Source: Pseudomonadota bacterium (lineage in GTDB: Bacteria > Chloroflexota > UBA5177). From it: DNA of 38,887 nt. The stretch spans positions 1-38,887 of the forward strand of contig JAJPIP010000110.1 in the NCBI GenBank assembly GCA_021324655.1, given 5' to 3'. The translations under genes were made by a program, and so were the position numbers. The notes below the pieces were generated by a model. The model did not search any database. It had not been told where the DNA came from and worked only from the letters and a program-made list of their open reading frames with translations. Shown here one piece after another: positions 29,883-38,069 of this stretch (position 1 is its first letter; each line of letters starts with the position of its first letter).

Positions 29883-30509
29883 ATGACCAGCACGGAGCGC
29901 TACGGCGCCGGCAAGATCGTCGTCCGTGAGTATGACCCGGCGTGGCCGGAGATGTTCGCGGAGGAAGAGGCGCAGATCGCCGCGGCGCTTGGGCCCATGG
30001 TGCTGTCGGTCGAGCATGTGGGAAGCACCTCGGTGCCCGGTCTGCCGGCGAAGCCGATCATCGACATGCTGGTGACGGTGCGGGACATGCCGGAAGCACG
30101 GCAGTGCGCCGTTCAGCCGCTGATCGATCTGGGCTATGTCTACTACCCCGAATATGAGCAGTGGCTTCCCGACGAGATGTTCTTCCGCAAAGGGCCCCCC
30201 GGTCCCTGGACACATCACGTGCACGTGGCCGATGCCACCAGCCCGCGCTGGGAGGAGTTCATCCTCATCCGCGATTTTCTGCGCCAGCGTCCCGAGTTCG
30301 CGCACGCCTACGGCGATCTGAAGAAGGCTGTCGCGCTCCTCTTCGAGGACGACTTCGTCGGCTACCGCGAGGCCAAGCGACCTTTCCTCAAGGCGCTCCT
30401 CGACAAGGCGCGCACCGAAGCGAACCCGGATCTCTCCCTGGGAATCCTCACCCAGGGACAGCGCACCGGCGGGGATGATCCGGTTGCCGGCGCGGTGGCG
30501 GCGGATTAG
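29883..30509 (+). CDS. GrpB family protein (UPF0157, nucleotidyltransferase-like fold)
   Basis: A 208-residue GrpB-family protein. It shows the conserved core EHVGSTSVPGLPAKPIIDML near residues 41-60 (G-S-T-x-V-P-G-L-x-A-K-P-I-I-D), the family's nucleotidyltransferase-like strand, followed by HHVHVAD near 115 and LRDxL-type helices (ILIRDFLRQRPE). The biochemical activity of the family is poorly known; in some proteins this domain is fused to dephospho-CoA kinase. The ATG at 29883 has AAGGTG about 5 nt upstream. The gene is isolated between two palindromic elements and the fatty-acid operon, with no obvious partner. Confidence 0.85.
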   Translation: MTSTERYGAGKIVVREYDPAWPEMFAEEEAQIAAALGPMVLSVEHVGSTSVPGLPAKPIIDMLVTVRDMPEARQCAVQPLIDLGYVYYPEYEQWLPDEMFFRKGPPGPWTHHVHVADATSPRWEEFILIRDFLRQRPEFAHAYGDLKKAVALLFEDDFVGYREAKRPFLKALLDKARTEANPDLSLGILTQGQRTGGDDPVAGAVAAD

Positions 30510-30660
30510 CGCTTCAAGCCAGGTTCCGCGATCCTGGCACTGGCTTCGGCCACGGCGTGGGAGGTGGTGGTCAAGCTCCTGGGCCGCGTCGCGATTGAAC
30601 GGAATCGTTCCTAATAGAGTGGATTGACTGGCGACTGTCTGGATGCGACAGTGGAGTCGC

Positions 30661-31150
30661 ATGACAGATGCTATCCGCGAGCCGGCAACGCGGCACTCCT
30701 TGCGCTTGGCGGGTTACGAGTACACTCGGGCCGGCGCTTACTTCGTGACCATCTGCATTCGGGAGCGCGTGTGTTTATTGGGTGACATCGTCGACGGTGT
30801 CATGCGTCTCTCGCCCATCGGCCAGATTGCCCAGGATCTCTGGCAGACTCTGCCGGAGCGCTTCCCCCCCTCTCACGCTTGACGTGTCAGTGGTCATGCC
30901 CAATCACGTGCATGGCATCATTCTCTTGCCGGAAGACGGGACTGTGTCGTTGGGCTCGGTGGTGCGCTCCTACAAAGCAGCGACCACCCGCACTGTTCGC
31001 CAGTCACTGCTGCTCGCTTTCGCCTGGCAAGCGAACTACTACGAGCACATCATTCGCACGCCGCATGCCTGGAACCATATTCGGGAGTACATCACAACCA
31101 ATCCCCGGCGCTGGGAGTTGGATCAGGAGAACCCCGATAGCACACCGTAG
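30661..31150 (+). pseudogene. REP-associated tyrosine transposase (RAYT, IS200-like), frameshifted
   Basis: Two frames join into one RAYT of about 162 residues. The first part has HSLRLAGYEYTRAGAYFVTI and then GVMRLSPIGQIAQDLW. The second has VVMPNHVHGIILL with the HxH metal-binding pair, and WQANYYEHIIR with the probable catalytic Tyr. The frame changes at a run of seven C at 30864-30870; one C fewer restores the frame. RAYTs cut single-stranded DNA at REP hairpins. Here the gene is followed within 65 bp by an inverted pair of REP-like hairpins. It may be inactive, or the run may be an assembly error. An ATG-like start six codons earlier (30643) is possible. Confidence 0.8.
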
Positions 31151-31489
31151 AGAATCTGTTGCGTCCTACGGTTGGGCCGAAAATGCATCCGTCGCGGAAC
31201 ACTTGCATCTGCCCTGTAGGGGCTTGATTCATCAAGCCGCTGCGCCGCAGCGCAGATTTGACGTCTGCTGCCGGATTGTCTTCCGAGGAACGATACGACG
31301 GCCGGCGATCAGAGAGCGTCGTGACGGCCCGTAGGCGAGACCGGAGACGGGAAGCTCGGCTGCGGCCGAGCGGTTCGATGAATCGAACCACTACATGCGG
31401 TCGGCGACGGGTCACCTTGGCACCTGGGATGGCGTTCGCTCTCCCGAGGTCCGCGTGATGGCTATTGGACTTGCCTATCCGATCTACGG
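31151..31489. other. Non-coding region downstream of the RAYT, mostly hairpins
   Basis: No gene is seen in these 339 bp. The first 65 bp lead from the transposase stop to the REP-like pair (31215-31395), described separately. The last ~95 bp to the end of the nucleotidyltransferase gene show nothing recognisable. Confidence 0.6.
31215..31395. repeat. Inverted pair of REP-like hairpin units (BIME-like)
   Basis: The left unit has TGTAG then GGCTTGAT-TC-ATCAAGCC (31221-31238) then GCTGCG-C-CGCAGC (31239-31251). The right unit, read on the minus strand, has TGTAG then GGTTCGAT-TC-ATCGAACC (31372-31389) then CTCGGC-CGCA-GCCGAG (31355-31370). The 41-bp ends match at 32 positions, and stem differences come in compensating pairs. 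GTAG at the head is the usual RAYT recognition tetranucleotide. Confidence 0.8.
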
Positions 31490-32302
31490 TCAGTTTTCCT
31501 CAGGCGGCCGCTCGCGGTGAAGCGCTGTGATTCGGCGGGCCATGAAGTCGGCGTAGCGCGCGAGGTCGGCGCCGGCGACGGGAGCGAAGTGATCGCCGCG
31601 GTACTCGGCCAGGGCGTTTGCCACGACGCCCCGGAGATCGGCCGGGACTCGGCTCAGCGCCCAGACGCCTCCTTCTTCCTTTGAGGACAGTGTTCCCTCT
31701 TGCAGGTGCCTCCAGACGCGGCACGGGTTGAGGACACTGTAGAGCGGATTCCCCGTGAGGTTCTCCAGGATGTCCTCGTAGTCGCCCAGGATGGAGGCGC
31801 GGTAATCCTCGAGAGGAATCGCCGGAAAGACGTCGGCGATCGGGGCGCCTCGCAGGCGAACGCCGCGATCCCGCAGGTGCGTGATGTGGGCGGCCAGGTC
31901 GACGTCGCGGCGCCTCTCGGACGGTGTGGAGAGCGGAAGATTGCTGTCACCTCGCTGCACGCGGTCGCGCACGAACTCACTGACGTGGAGATCGTAGGGG
32001 GGCGGGTAGCGCCACGGGTGGAGATCGGACCACGCCAGGACGCTCATCTCCAGGGGAATGGGAGCGCGAGACTCGGCGAGCAACGCGTCAAAAACCCTGC
32101 CCTGCGTCTCGGCGTCGAGCGGTCGGTGCGTCACGGCCAGCAGATCGAGATCGCTCCGTCTCGGATTGAAGCAGCCCATGGAGAGGGAGCCGTGCAGGTA
32201 GAGGCCGACGAGGTTCTCGCCCAGGAGGCGATCGAGCGCGGCCTCGATGCGGCCGACCTGGCCGCGTACGTCCCGGGGGGCCGTGTCCCACGAGTAAGGC
32301 AT
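31490..32302 (-). CDS. Nucleotidyltransferase, aminoglycoside adenylyltransferase-like
   Basis: A 270-residue protein with an N-terminal nucleotidyltransferase domain: LYLHGSLSMGCFNPRRSDLD near residues 34-53 gives the G-S-x(n)-S-D-x-D motif that binds Mg-ATP. The C-terminal helical half (DUF4111-like) contains NPCRVWRHLQEGTLSSKEEG, as in AadA-type enzymes that adenylate streptomycin or spectinomycin. Resistance cannot be concluded from sequence alone. The ATG at 32302 lacks a clear Shine-Dalgarno and lies 16 bp after the stop of the DinB-like gene, so the two probably form one unit. Confidence 0.82.
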   Translation of the reverse strand: MPYSWDTAPRDVRGQVGRIEAALDRLLGENLVGLYLHGSLSMGCFNPRRSDLDLLAVTHRPLDAETQGRVFDALLAESRAPIPLEMSVLAWSDLHPWRYPPPYDLHVSEFVRDRVQRGDSNLPLSTPSERRRDVDLAAHITHLRDRGVRLRGAPIADVFPAIPLEDYRASILGDYEDILENLTGNPLYSVLNPCRVWRHLQEGTLSSKEEGGVWALSRVPADLRGVVANALAEYRGDHFAPVAGADLARYADFMARRITALHRERPPEEN

Positions 32303-32318
32303 GGGCTAGCCCGCGCGT

Positions 32319-32948
32319 TCAGTCGCGATACGTCTTGATGGTTCCATCCCATTCCGACAATGGGGGCCCCTGCCAGGCCCAGTCGCGTCCCAGCCTCGCG
32401 TGCCCCGGGAGGGCGCGGCGCCCGTTGGCCCAGAGCAGGGCGTCCCACGGCGCAGCCTCCGGTGCCCAGGGAAAGAGGCGCGCCAGCACGGCACGGCACA
32501 GGTCAGGCGGCGGATGGAACGACAAGGAGAAGGCGTTCATGATGTCCTCGGTATGGACCAGCATCTCGTCGCAGCCCATGGCGGCGAACCCCTCGGGGTC
32601 GGCGAGGCCGGTGACGTGATACCCCCGAGCATCCGGCGCGGCCTCAGCCACCACGGCTCCCAGGATGGCTGCTGCCACCTCCATCGCCTGGATGAGATCG
32701 GCGGGCCGCATCGGCGTGCCATCCCGCCGAACGGGCGGACTCATCCGAAAGGGGAGCTGCTGCTGCGTGCGGGATGCCAGTGAGGCGGCGTAGTTCATCA
32801 GGCATCCCGCGACATGCGACAGCGTCTGTCCGACCGTCCAATCCAATTCGGCGGCGCGTACCGACCAGTCGTGGCCGGCGACCTGTTCCAGCGTTCGCGC
32901 GCAGATCGCGGCCGTCGATTGCAGATCAGAGTTCCCCACACCGGCCAT
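32319..32948 (-). CDS. DinB / maleylpyruvate isomerase-like helical protein
   Basis: A 209-residue protein with the four-helix bundle layout of DinB-like and mycothiol/bacillithiol-dependent proteins. Expected metal ligands include H in LDWTVGQTLSHVAGCL near residue 48 and the pair in DEMLVHTEDI near 135-142. GDW-like segments at the end (LGRDWAWQGPPLSEWDGT) close it. The function is not assignable beyond the fold. The ATG at 32948 has GGGGAGG about 9 nt upstream; ATGs at 32954 and 32969 are alternatives, with the Shine-Dalgarno too close or absent. It is divergent from the pyruvate dehydrogenase operon. Confidence 0.7.
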   Translation of the reverse strand: MAGVGNSDLQSTAAICARTLEQVAGHDWSVRAAELDWTVGQTLSHVAGCLMNYAASLASRTQQQLPFRMSPPVRRDGTPMRPADLIQAMEVAAAILGAVVAEAAPDARGYHVTGLADPEGFAAMGCDEMLVHTEDIMNAFSLSFHPPPDLCRAVLARLFPWAPEAAPWDALLWANGRRALPGHARLGRDWAWQGPPLSEWDGTIKTYRD

Positions 32949-33079
32949 CACCATGACCCTCCCCGGCATTATGCGCGCCCGCCCCGCCTTCCTGCCGTCT
33001 TCCCGCACCTTCTAGAATGAGAAAACCTCGGCCTGGTTGACCCAGTTGCGCGGCTTGGGTGCCTGGGTAGCCGTTCTGG

Positions 33080-33102
33080 CCCGTGTGCGGGACGCACACG
33101 GG
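33080..33102 (+). promoter_or_regulatory. Hairpin in the leader of the pyruvate dehydrogenase operon
   Basis: CCCGTGTGCG-GGA-CGCACACGGG is a perfect 10-bp stem with a 3-nt loop, about 38 bp before the E1 alpha ATG. It could be an mRNA leader hairpin or an operator. No T-run follows. Confidence 0.5.
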
Positions 33103-33140
33103 TTAGCGCTGCGTGGGCTGGCAAGAGAAGGACACATCCG

Positions 33141-34202
33141 ATGGTGAAAGAGGTCGAGCGAAACCGGCTGCAACCGCACACCACACAGAACGCGCCCGTC
33201 GAGTTTCACGAGAGCCGGCAGGAGTTGCACGACATGCTGGCGCAGATGATCCTCATCCGCCACTTTGAGGACAAGGTGTACGAGATGTACACCCGTGCCA
33301 AGATCGGCGGATACTGCCACATGAATCACGGCGAAGAGGCGACGATTATCGGCGCCATCCGGCCGCTGCGCCCGCAGGACTGGATCATCAGCTTCTACCG
33401 TGAGCACGGTCACATCCTCGCCCGCGGCACCGAACCGAAATACGTCATGGCGGAGCTCTTCGGACGTGAGGACGGCGTGGCACGCGGCCGCGGGGGATCA
33501 ATGCATCTCTTCGACGCGAGCCGCCGCTTCCTCGGCGGCTACGGCATTGTCGCCGGACAAATGCCGCTCGCGATCGGCGTCGGCTACTCCACGAAGTACC
33601 GCGATGCCGACGAGGTGACCCTCCTCCTGACGGGTGACGGCGCCATGGCCAACGGCGCCTCGCACGAGACGCTCAACATGATCGGCATCTACCACCTCCC
33701 GGTCATTACCCTGATCGTCAACAACCTGTACGGCATGGGCACCACCGTCGAGCGCTCCGCCGCCAACCCCGATCTCTGGAAGCGGGGTGAGATGTACAAC
33801 ATGTGGGGGACGCAGGTGGACGGCATGGACGTCATGCAGGTGCGCCGCACCATGGAAGAGGCGATGGATCGTGCTCGCCACGGCCAGCCGTCGCTCATCG
33901 AGGCCATTACCTATCGCTACCGTGGCCACTCTGTCGCCGATGCCGCGCGGTATCGCACGCCGGAAGAGGTCCAGGCCTGGCGTGGCGCCGACCCGATCGA
34001 GCGCTTCTACCGGCAGCTGCTGGAGGCCGAGGTGGTGACGGAGCAGGACCGTCAGGAGATCGAGCGGCAGGTAGATGCCACCGTGCAGCAAGCGGTCGAC
34101 TTCGCCGACGCCAGTCCGCAGCCGGACCCCTCCGGACTGTTCGACTACCTGTATGTCAATCCCCCACCAACCCTGAACGAGCCGGAGACTCCCGATGCCT
34201 GA
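33141..34202 (+). CDS. pdhA: Pyruvate dehydrogenase E1 component, alpha subunit
   Basis: A 353-residue E1 alpha. With E1 beta it binds thiamine diphosphate and decarboxylates pyruvate. The thiamine motif is GDGAMANGASHETLN near residue 165 ending with IVNNLYGMGT near 195. Earlier are HFEDKVYEMYTRAKIGGYCH (typical) and RGRGGSMHLFD near 115, with the phosphorylation-loop-like segment YRYRGHSVADAARYRT near 255. Branched-chain specificity cannot be fully excluded, but the operon fits pyruvate. The ATG at 33141 has AAGGA about 10 nt upstream. Its end overlaps the E1 beta start by 8 bp. Confidence 0.93.
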   Translation: MVKEVERNRLQPHTTQNAPVEFHESRQELHDMLAQMILIRHFEDKVYEMYTRAKIGGYCHMNHGEEATIIGAIRPLRPQDWIISFYREHGHILARGTEPKYVMAELFGREDGVARGRGGSMHLFDASRRFLGGYGIVAGQMPLAIGVGYSTKYRDADEVTLLLTGDGAMANGASHETLNMIGIYHLPVITLIVNNLYGMGTTVERSAANPDLWKRGEMYNMWGTQVDGMDVMQVRRTMEEAMDRARHGQPSLIEAITYRYRGHSVADAARYRTPEEVQAWRGADPIERFYRQLLEAEVVTEQDRQEIERQVDATVQQAVDFADASPQPDPSGLFDYLYVNPPPTLNEPETPDA

Positions 34203-35187
34203 GATGACCTATCGCCAAGCACTGCACGATGCCTTGCGCGAGGAGATGCAGCGTGATCCCAATGTCTTCCTCCTCGGCGAGGAGATCGGCATCTTCGGCG
34301 GCTCCTATAAGGTGACCGAAGGATTGATCGACGAGTTCGGCCCGCAGCGCGTACTCGAGACTCCGATCTCCGAGGGCGGCATCATCGGCCTGGCAACCGG
34401 GGCCTCCATGACCGGCCTGCGACCGGTTGCCGAGATCATGACAATCAACTTCATCGTCGTCGGCATGGACCAGCTGGTCAACAATGCCGCCAAGATCCCC
34501 TATATGTTTGGCGGTGAGGCGAAGGCGCCGATCGTGATCCGCACGCCGAGTGGTGCAGGTCATCAGCTGGCCAGCCAGCACTCGCAGGTACTGGAGAGCT
34601 GGTTTGCCTACGTGCCCGGCATGTATGTCATTGCCCCCTCCACGCCGGCTGATGCCAAGGGACTGCTCAAGGCGTCGATCCGTGACGATAATCCCATCCT
34701 CTTCGTCGAGAATGTCCTTCTCTACAACGAGAAGGGTGAGGTGCCGGAGGGCGAGCATATCCTTCCCCTGGGAAAGGCGGACGTCAAGCGCGAGGGGGAA
34801 GATATCACGCTCATTGCGTACTCGCGCGCCGTGCACATGGCGCTCGCCGCGGCCGATGCCCTGGCCGAGCAGGGGATCAGTGCCGAAGTCGTGGATCTCC
34901 GTTCCTTGCGTCCTCTCGACATCGAAACGGTGGTGTCCTCGGTCCGGAAGACGAACCACGCCATCGTCCTGCATGAAGGGTGGAAGCGGTACGGTGCGGG
35001 GGCCGAGATCGCGGCCGAGATCCAGGAGCATGCCTTTGACGACCTGGATCACCCCGTCGAGCGCATCACGGGAGCCGAGGTGCCGCTGCCATATGCCACA
35101 TCACTGGAACGCGCCGCCCTGCCGCGCGTCGAGGACGTGGTGATGCGCGCCGCCTTCATCCTGGGGCGTGACAAGGTGGGAGTCTGA
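34195..35187 (+). CDS. pdhB: Pyruvate dehydrogenase E1 component, beta subunit
   Basis: A 330-residue E1 beta. It has the family's N-terminus (TYRQALHDALREEMQRDPNV), then GEEIGIFGGSYKVTEGL near residue 28 with the Glu that activates thiamine diphosphate, TPISEGGIIGLATGASMTGL near 56, and the C-terminal transketolase part (VVDLRSLRPLDIETVVSSV near 230). It pairs with E1 alpha to form the heterotetramer. Its ATG lies inside the end of pdhA, and E2 follows after only 2 bp, which indicates tightly coupled expression of the three subunits. Confidence 0.95.
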   Translation: MPEMTYRQALHDALREEMQRDPNVFLLGEEIGIFGGSYKVTEGLIDEFGPQRVLETPISEGGIIGLATGASMTGLRPVAEIMTINFIVVGMDQLVNNAAKIPYMFGGEAKAPIVIRTPSGAGHQLASQHSQVLESWFAYVPGMYVIAPSTPADAKGLLKASIRDDNPILFVENVLLYNEKGEVPEGEHILPLGKADVKREGEDITLIAYSRAVHMALAAADALAEQGISAEVVDLRSLRPLDIETVVSSVRKTNHAIVLHEGWKRYGAGAEIAAEIQEHAFDDLDHPVERITGAEVPLPYATSLERAALPRVEDVVMRAAFILGRDKVGV

Positions 35188-35189
35188 GT

Positions 35190-36485
35190 ATGGCCACCGA
35201 GCTTGTGATGCCGCGTCTCAGTGACACGATGGATTCCGGCACGATCGCCAAGTGGCTCAAGAAAGTGGGCGACCGGGTCGAGAAGGGCGAGATCGTCGCC
35301 GAGATCGAGACGGACAAGGCGAACATGGAGATGGAGTCCTATGCCGCCGGCATCCTGGCCAAGGTCATCGTCGGCGAAGGACAGAGTACGGGAGTCGGCG
35401 AGCCCATCGGGGTGGTGGCCGCCAGCGAGGACGAGGTCAAGGAGATCCAGGGGCAAACACCGCCGACCCTCGCGGAAGGCAAGCAGGCGGCACAGCAAGC
35501 GGCCGAGCCGGCCCAGGTGCCGCCGGAGCAAGCAGGTCCGCCGGCCAAGCCGCAGATTGGACAGACCGAGCCCAACGAGCGCATCAAAGCCTCACCGCTG
35601 GCGCGCCGGCTGGCCCAGGAGCACGGTATCGACCTGGAGGATGTCGCCGGCACCGGCCCAGCGGGACGAATTACGAAAGAAGATGTGCAGTCGTTCTTGC
35701 AGCAGGTGGCTCCGATCGGGCGCACCGAGCAGCCGGCGACGGTCGTGACGGAGCGTCGCCCGGCGCACGCGCCGGAGAAACCGAGCGAGGCGGCGGAGGG
35801 GCTGCGTGGCGCCGAGCGCACCGAGATGACGCGCATGCAGCAGACGATTGCGCGCCGCATGGCCGAGGCGAAGGCAACCGCCCCCGAATTCGTGCTGACT
35901 GCCGAGTTCGACATGACCGAGGCGCGCGACCTGCTCTCCTCGCTCTCGGGGGTGGAGGGCGCACCCAAGGTCGGTCCCAACGATCTGCTCATCAAGGCCT
36001 GTGCGGGGGCGTTGGCCCGGCACCGGGACGTCAATGCCGGCTGGGAAGACGGCATCGTCCGTTACCACCGCATCAACATCGGCTTCGCCGTCGCCGTCGA
36101 GGGAGGCCTGGTCGTCCCGGTCATCAAGGATGCCGACAAAAAGACGTTGGGAGAGATTGCCCAGGAGACCAAGGATTTGATCGACAAGGCGCGGCACAAC
36201 AAGCTCGCGCTGGGCGACTACGAAGGTGGAACCTTCACCATCTCCAATCTCGGCATGTTCGGCATCGACCAGTTCACCCCCATCATCAATATCCCGGAAG
36301 CCTGCATCATGGGTGTGGGGACGATCGGGCCGAAGCCCGTGGTGGTCGATGGGGAGGTCGTGGTGCGACAGCGGATGCGCGTGACCCTCTCGTGCGATCA
36401 CCGCGTGATCTACGGCGCGGAGGGCGCCGCATTCCTCCAGACCGTCCGCCGCTTCCTCGAGCACCCGTTGCTGGCGGTTCTGTAG
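35190..36485 (+). CDS. pdhC: Dihydrolipoyl acyltransferase E2 of pyruvate dehydrogenase
   Basis: A 431-residue E2. Residues 1-78 form one lipoyl domain, with the lipoylated K43 in AEIETDKANMEM. An Ala/Pro/Gln-rich linker follows. Residues ~133-168 form the subunit-binding domain (ASPLARRLAQEHGIDLEDVA, then GTGPAGRITKEDV). A second flexible linker leads to the catalytic domain at about 205-431, with the active-site LSCDHRVIYGAEGAAF (His of D-H-R-x-x-x-G). The acyl goes from E1 to lipoyl and then to CoA. There is a single lipoyl domain, as in most Gram-positive-like complexes. Confidence 0.95.
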   Translation: MATELVMPRLSDTMDSGTIAKWLKKVGDRVEKGEIVAEIETDKANMEMESYAAGILAKVIVGEGQSTGVGEPIGVVAASEDEVKEIQGQTPPTLAEGKQAAQQAAEPAQVPPEQAGPPAKPQIGQTEPNERIKASPLARRLAQEHGIDLEDVAGTGPAGRITKEDVQSFLQQVAPIGRTEQPATVVTERRPAHAPEKPSEAAEGLRGAERTEMTRMQQTIARRMAEAKATAPEFVLTAEFDMTEARDLLSSLSGVEGAPKVGPNDLLIKACAGALARHRDVNAGWEDGIVRYHRINIGFAVAVEGGLVVPVIKDADKKTLGEIAQETKDLIDKARHNKLALGDYEGGTFTISNLGMFGIDQFTPIINIPEACIMGVGTIGPKPVVVDGEVVVRQRMRVTLSCDHRVIYGAEGAAFLQTVRRFLEHPLLAVL

Positions 36486-36519
36486 CGACAAGCCGCGCGC
36501 TACGAGTGGTCAGCCATGG

Positions 36520-36635
36520 GTCTTGAGTCTTGAGTAATGGGTTCTGAGTTCTTGAAAGGAGGGGAGGTGGGAGTGTGAGAGCGAGTTCAAGCTCACGGCT
36601 GGGAACTCATCGCTCATCACTCACAACTCACAACT
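36520..36635. repeat. Inverted heptanucleotide repeat element between E2 and lpd
   Basis: Five heptads run from 36520 to 36554 (GTCTTGA, GTCTTGA, GTAATGG, GTTCTGA, GTTCTTG). Seven more lie on the other strand at 36587-36635 (plus strand: TCAAGCT, CACGGCT, GGGAACT, CATCGCT, CATCACT, CACAACT, CACAACT). The last heptad ends at the base before the lpd ATG. AAAGGAGG at 36555-36562 lies in the centre. Confidence 0.85.
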
Positions 36636-38048
36636 ATGACTGATCAACATTTCAACGTGGTTTTCATCGGCGGTGGGTCCGGAGGCTATGTCGGGGCGAT
36701 CCGCGCGGCGCAACTGGGGATGCAGGTCGCGGTCATCGAGAAGGACAAGCTCGGCGGCACCTGCCTGCACCGCGGTTGCATCCCGAGCAAGGCCTACCTG
36801 GAGAGCGCCCACATCTTCCACCAGCTGCACGAGCTGGCCGAGTTCGGTCTCAAGGCCGACAACGTTGGGTATGACTTCGGTCAGATCAACACGTATCGCG
36901 AGAAGGTCGTCACCGCCAATTGGAACGGTGTGAAGTACCTGATGAACAAGAACAAAATCACCGTCCTGGAAGGAGCGGGGACGGTCGTCGGCCGTGGCCA
37001 GGTGCAGGTGACAGGAGGTGACGGATCGAAGCAGACCGTTAGTGCCGACAACCTGGTAGTGGCGGTGGGAACGGCGCCGCGGACGCTGGGCATTCCGGTG
37101 GATGGGAAACGGGTCTTTACCAGCGATAACGTGTGGGATGCTCAGGAGATGCCCAAGTCGGTCATCATCCTGGGTGGCGGCGTCATCGGCGTCGAATTCG
37201 CCTCCTTTTACAGCGCCTTCGGCGTGGAGGTGACGGTCGTCGAGATGATGGGCAGTTTGATCCCGATGATGGATGCCGAGGCCGGCAAGGAGTTGGGCCG
37301 GCAGTTCAACAAGCGCGGCGTCAAGGTGCTGACCAACGCCAGGGCACTGCCGGATTCGGTGCAGTCCACCGAGAACGGCGTTCAGCTGCAGGTCGAGATC
37401 AACGGCCAGGAAGAGACGTTACACGCCGATCAGCTCCTGCTGGCTGTCGCGCGCGAGGCCGAAACCACCACCAGGGATCTGGGACTGCAGAACCTGGGCG
37501 TGCAGATGGACCGCGGCTACGTCGCCGTGGGGGAGAACAACCGGAGCAGCGTCGCCGACGTCTACGCGGTCGGAGATGTGGCCGGTGGCCTCATGCTGGC
37601 GCATAAGGCCTACGCCGAGGGAATCCTGGTGGCGGAGAGCATTGCCGGGAAGAACCACCTGAAGAGCATCGACATGAACCGGGTGCCGCAGCCTGTCTTC
37701 TCCTTTCCGCAGGTCGCGGCGATTGGACTCACCGAGCAGCAGGCGCGTGACAGCGGCGCCGATGTCGAGATCGGGAAATTTCCCTTCTCGGCCAACGCGC
37801 GGGCCAAGATCGTCAATGATGCCGTCGGCTTCGCCAAAGTGATGGCGGATAAGAAGACCGGCGACATTCTGGGCGTCACGCTGGTTGGCCCGAATGTGAC
37901 CGAGCTGATCTCCGAGGCGGCGCTCGGCAAGTTCCTGGAGTCGACTCCCTGGGAGCTCGCCTACAACATCCACCCGCACCCGACCCTTTCCGAGGCCATC
38001 GGCGAGGCGGCGCACGCGGCAGAAGGTGAAGGGGCGCTGCATATTTAG
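36636..38048 (+). CDS. lpdA: Dihydrolipoyl dehydrogenase (E3)
   Basis: A 470-residue flavoprotein disulphide reductase. The FAD-binding motif is IGGGSGGYVGAIRA at residues 11-24. The redox-active pair is C43 and C48 in GGTCLHRGCIPSKA. The NAD-binding motif is ILGGGVIGVEFASFY near 174, and the second FAD motif is VYAVGDVAGGLMLAHKA near 310. The C-terminal HPHPTLSEAIGEAA supplies the catalytic His-Glu of the partner subunit. It reoxidises dihydrolipoyl E2 and reduces NAD+. The ATG directly follows a heptad repeat and has no Shine-Dalgarno at the normal distance, unlike its operon partners. Confidence 0.96.
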   Translation: MTDQHFNVVFIGGGSGGYVGAIRAAQLGMQVAVIEKDKLGGTCLHRGCIPSKAYLESAHIFHQLHELAEFGLKADNVGYDFGQINTYREKVVTANWNGVKYLMNKNKITVLEGAGTVVGRGQVQVTGGDGSKQTVSADNLVVAVGTAPRTLGIPVDGKRVFTSDNVWDAQEMPKSVIILGGGVIGVEFASFYSAFGVEVTVVEMMGSLIPMMDAEAGKELGRQFNKRGVKVLTNARALPDSVQSTENGVQLQVEINGQEETLHADQLLLAVAREAETTTRDLGLQNLGVQMDRGYVAVGENNRSSVADVYAVGDVAGGLMLAHKAYAEGILVAESIAGKNHLKSIDMNRVPQPVFSFPQVAAIGLTEQQARDSGADVEIGKFPFSANARAKIVNDAVGFAKVMADKKTGDILGVTLVGPNVTELISEAALGKFLESTPWELAYNIHPHPTLSEAIGEAAHAAEGEGALHI

Positions 38049-38069
38049 AAGTCAGGGTGAGGACGGGTC

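Noticed and set aside
30510-30614. 35 codons in frame after the GrpB-type TAG, faintly like a PIN-domain segment (ATAWEVVVKLLGRV)
   Set aside because: No start codon, no catalytic aspartates and no antitoxin gene; in-frame position can be chance.
31372-31389. tRNA T-arm-like GGTTCGAT...ATCGAACC
   Set aside because: The rest of a tRNA cloverleaf is missing; it is one stem of the REP-like pair.
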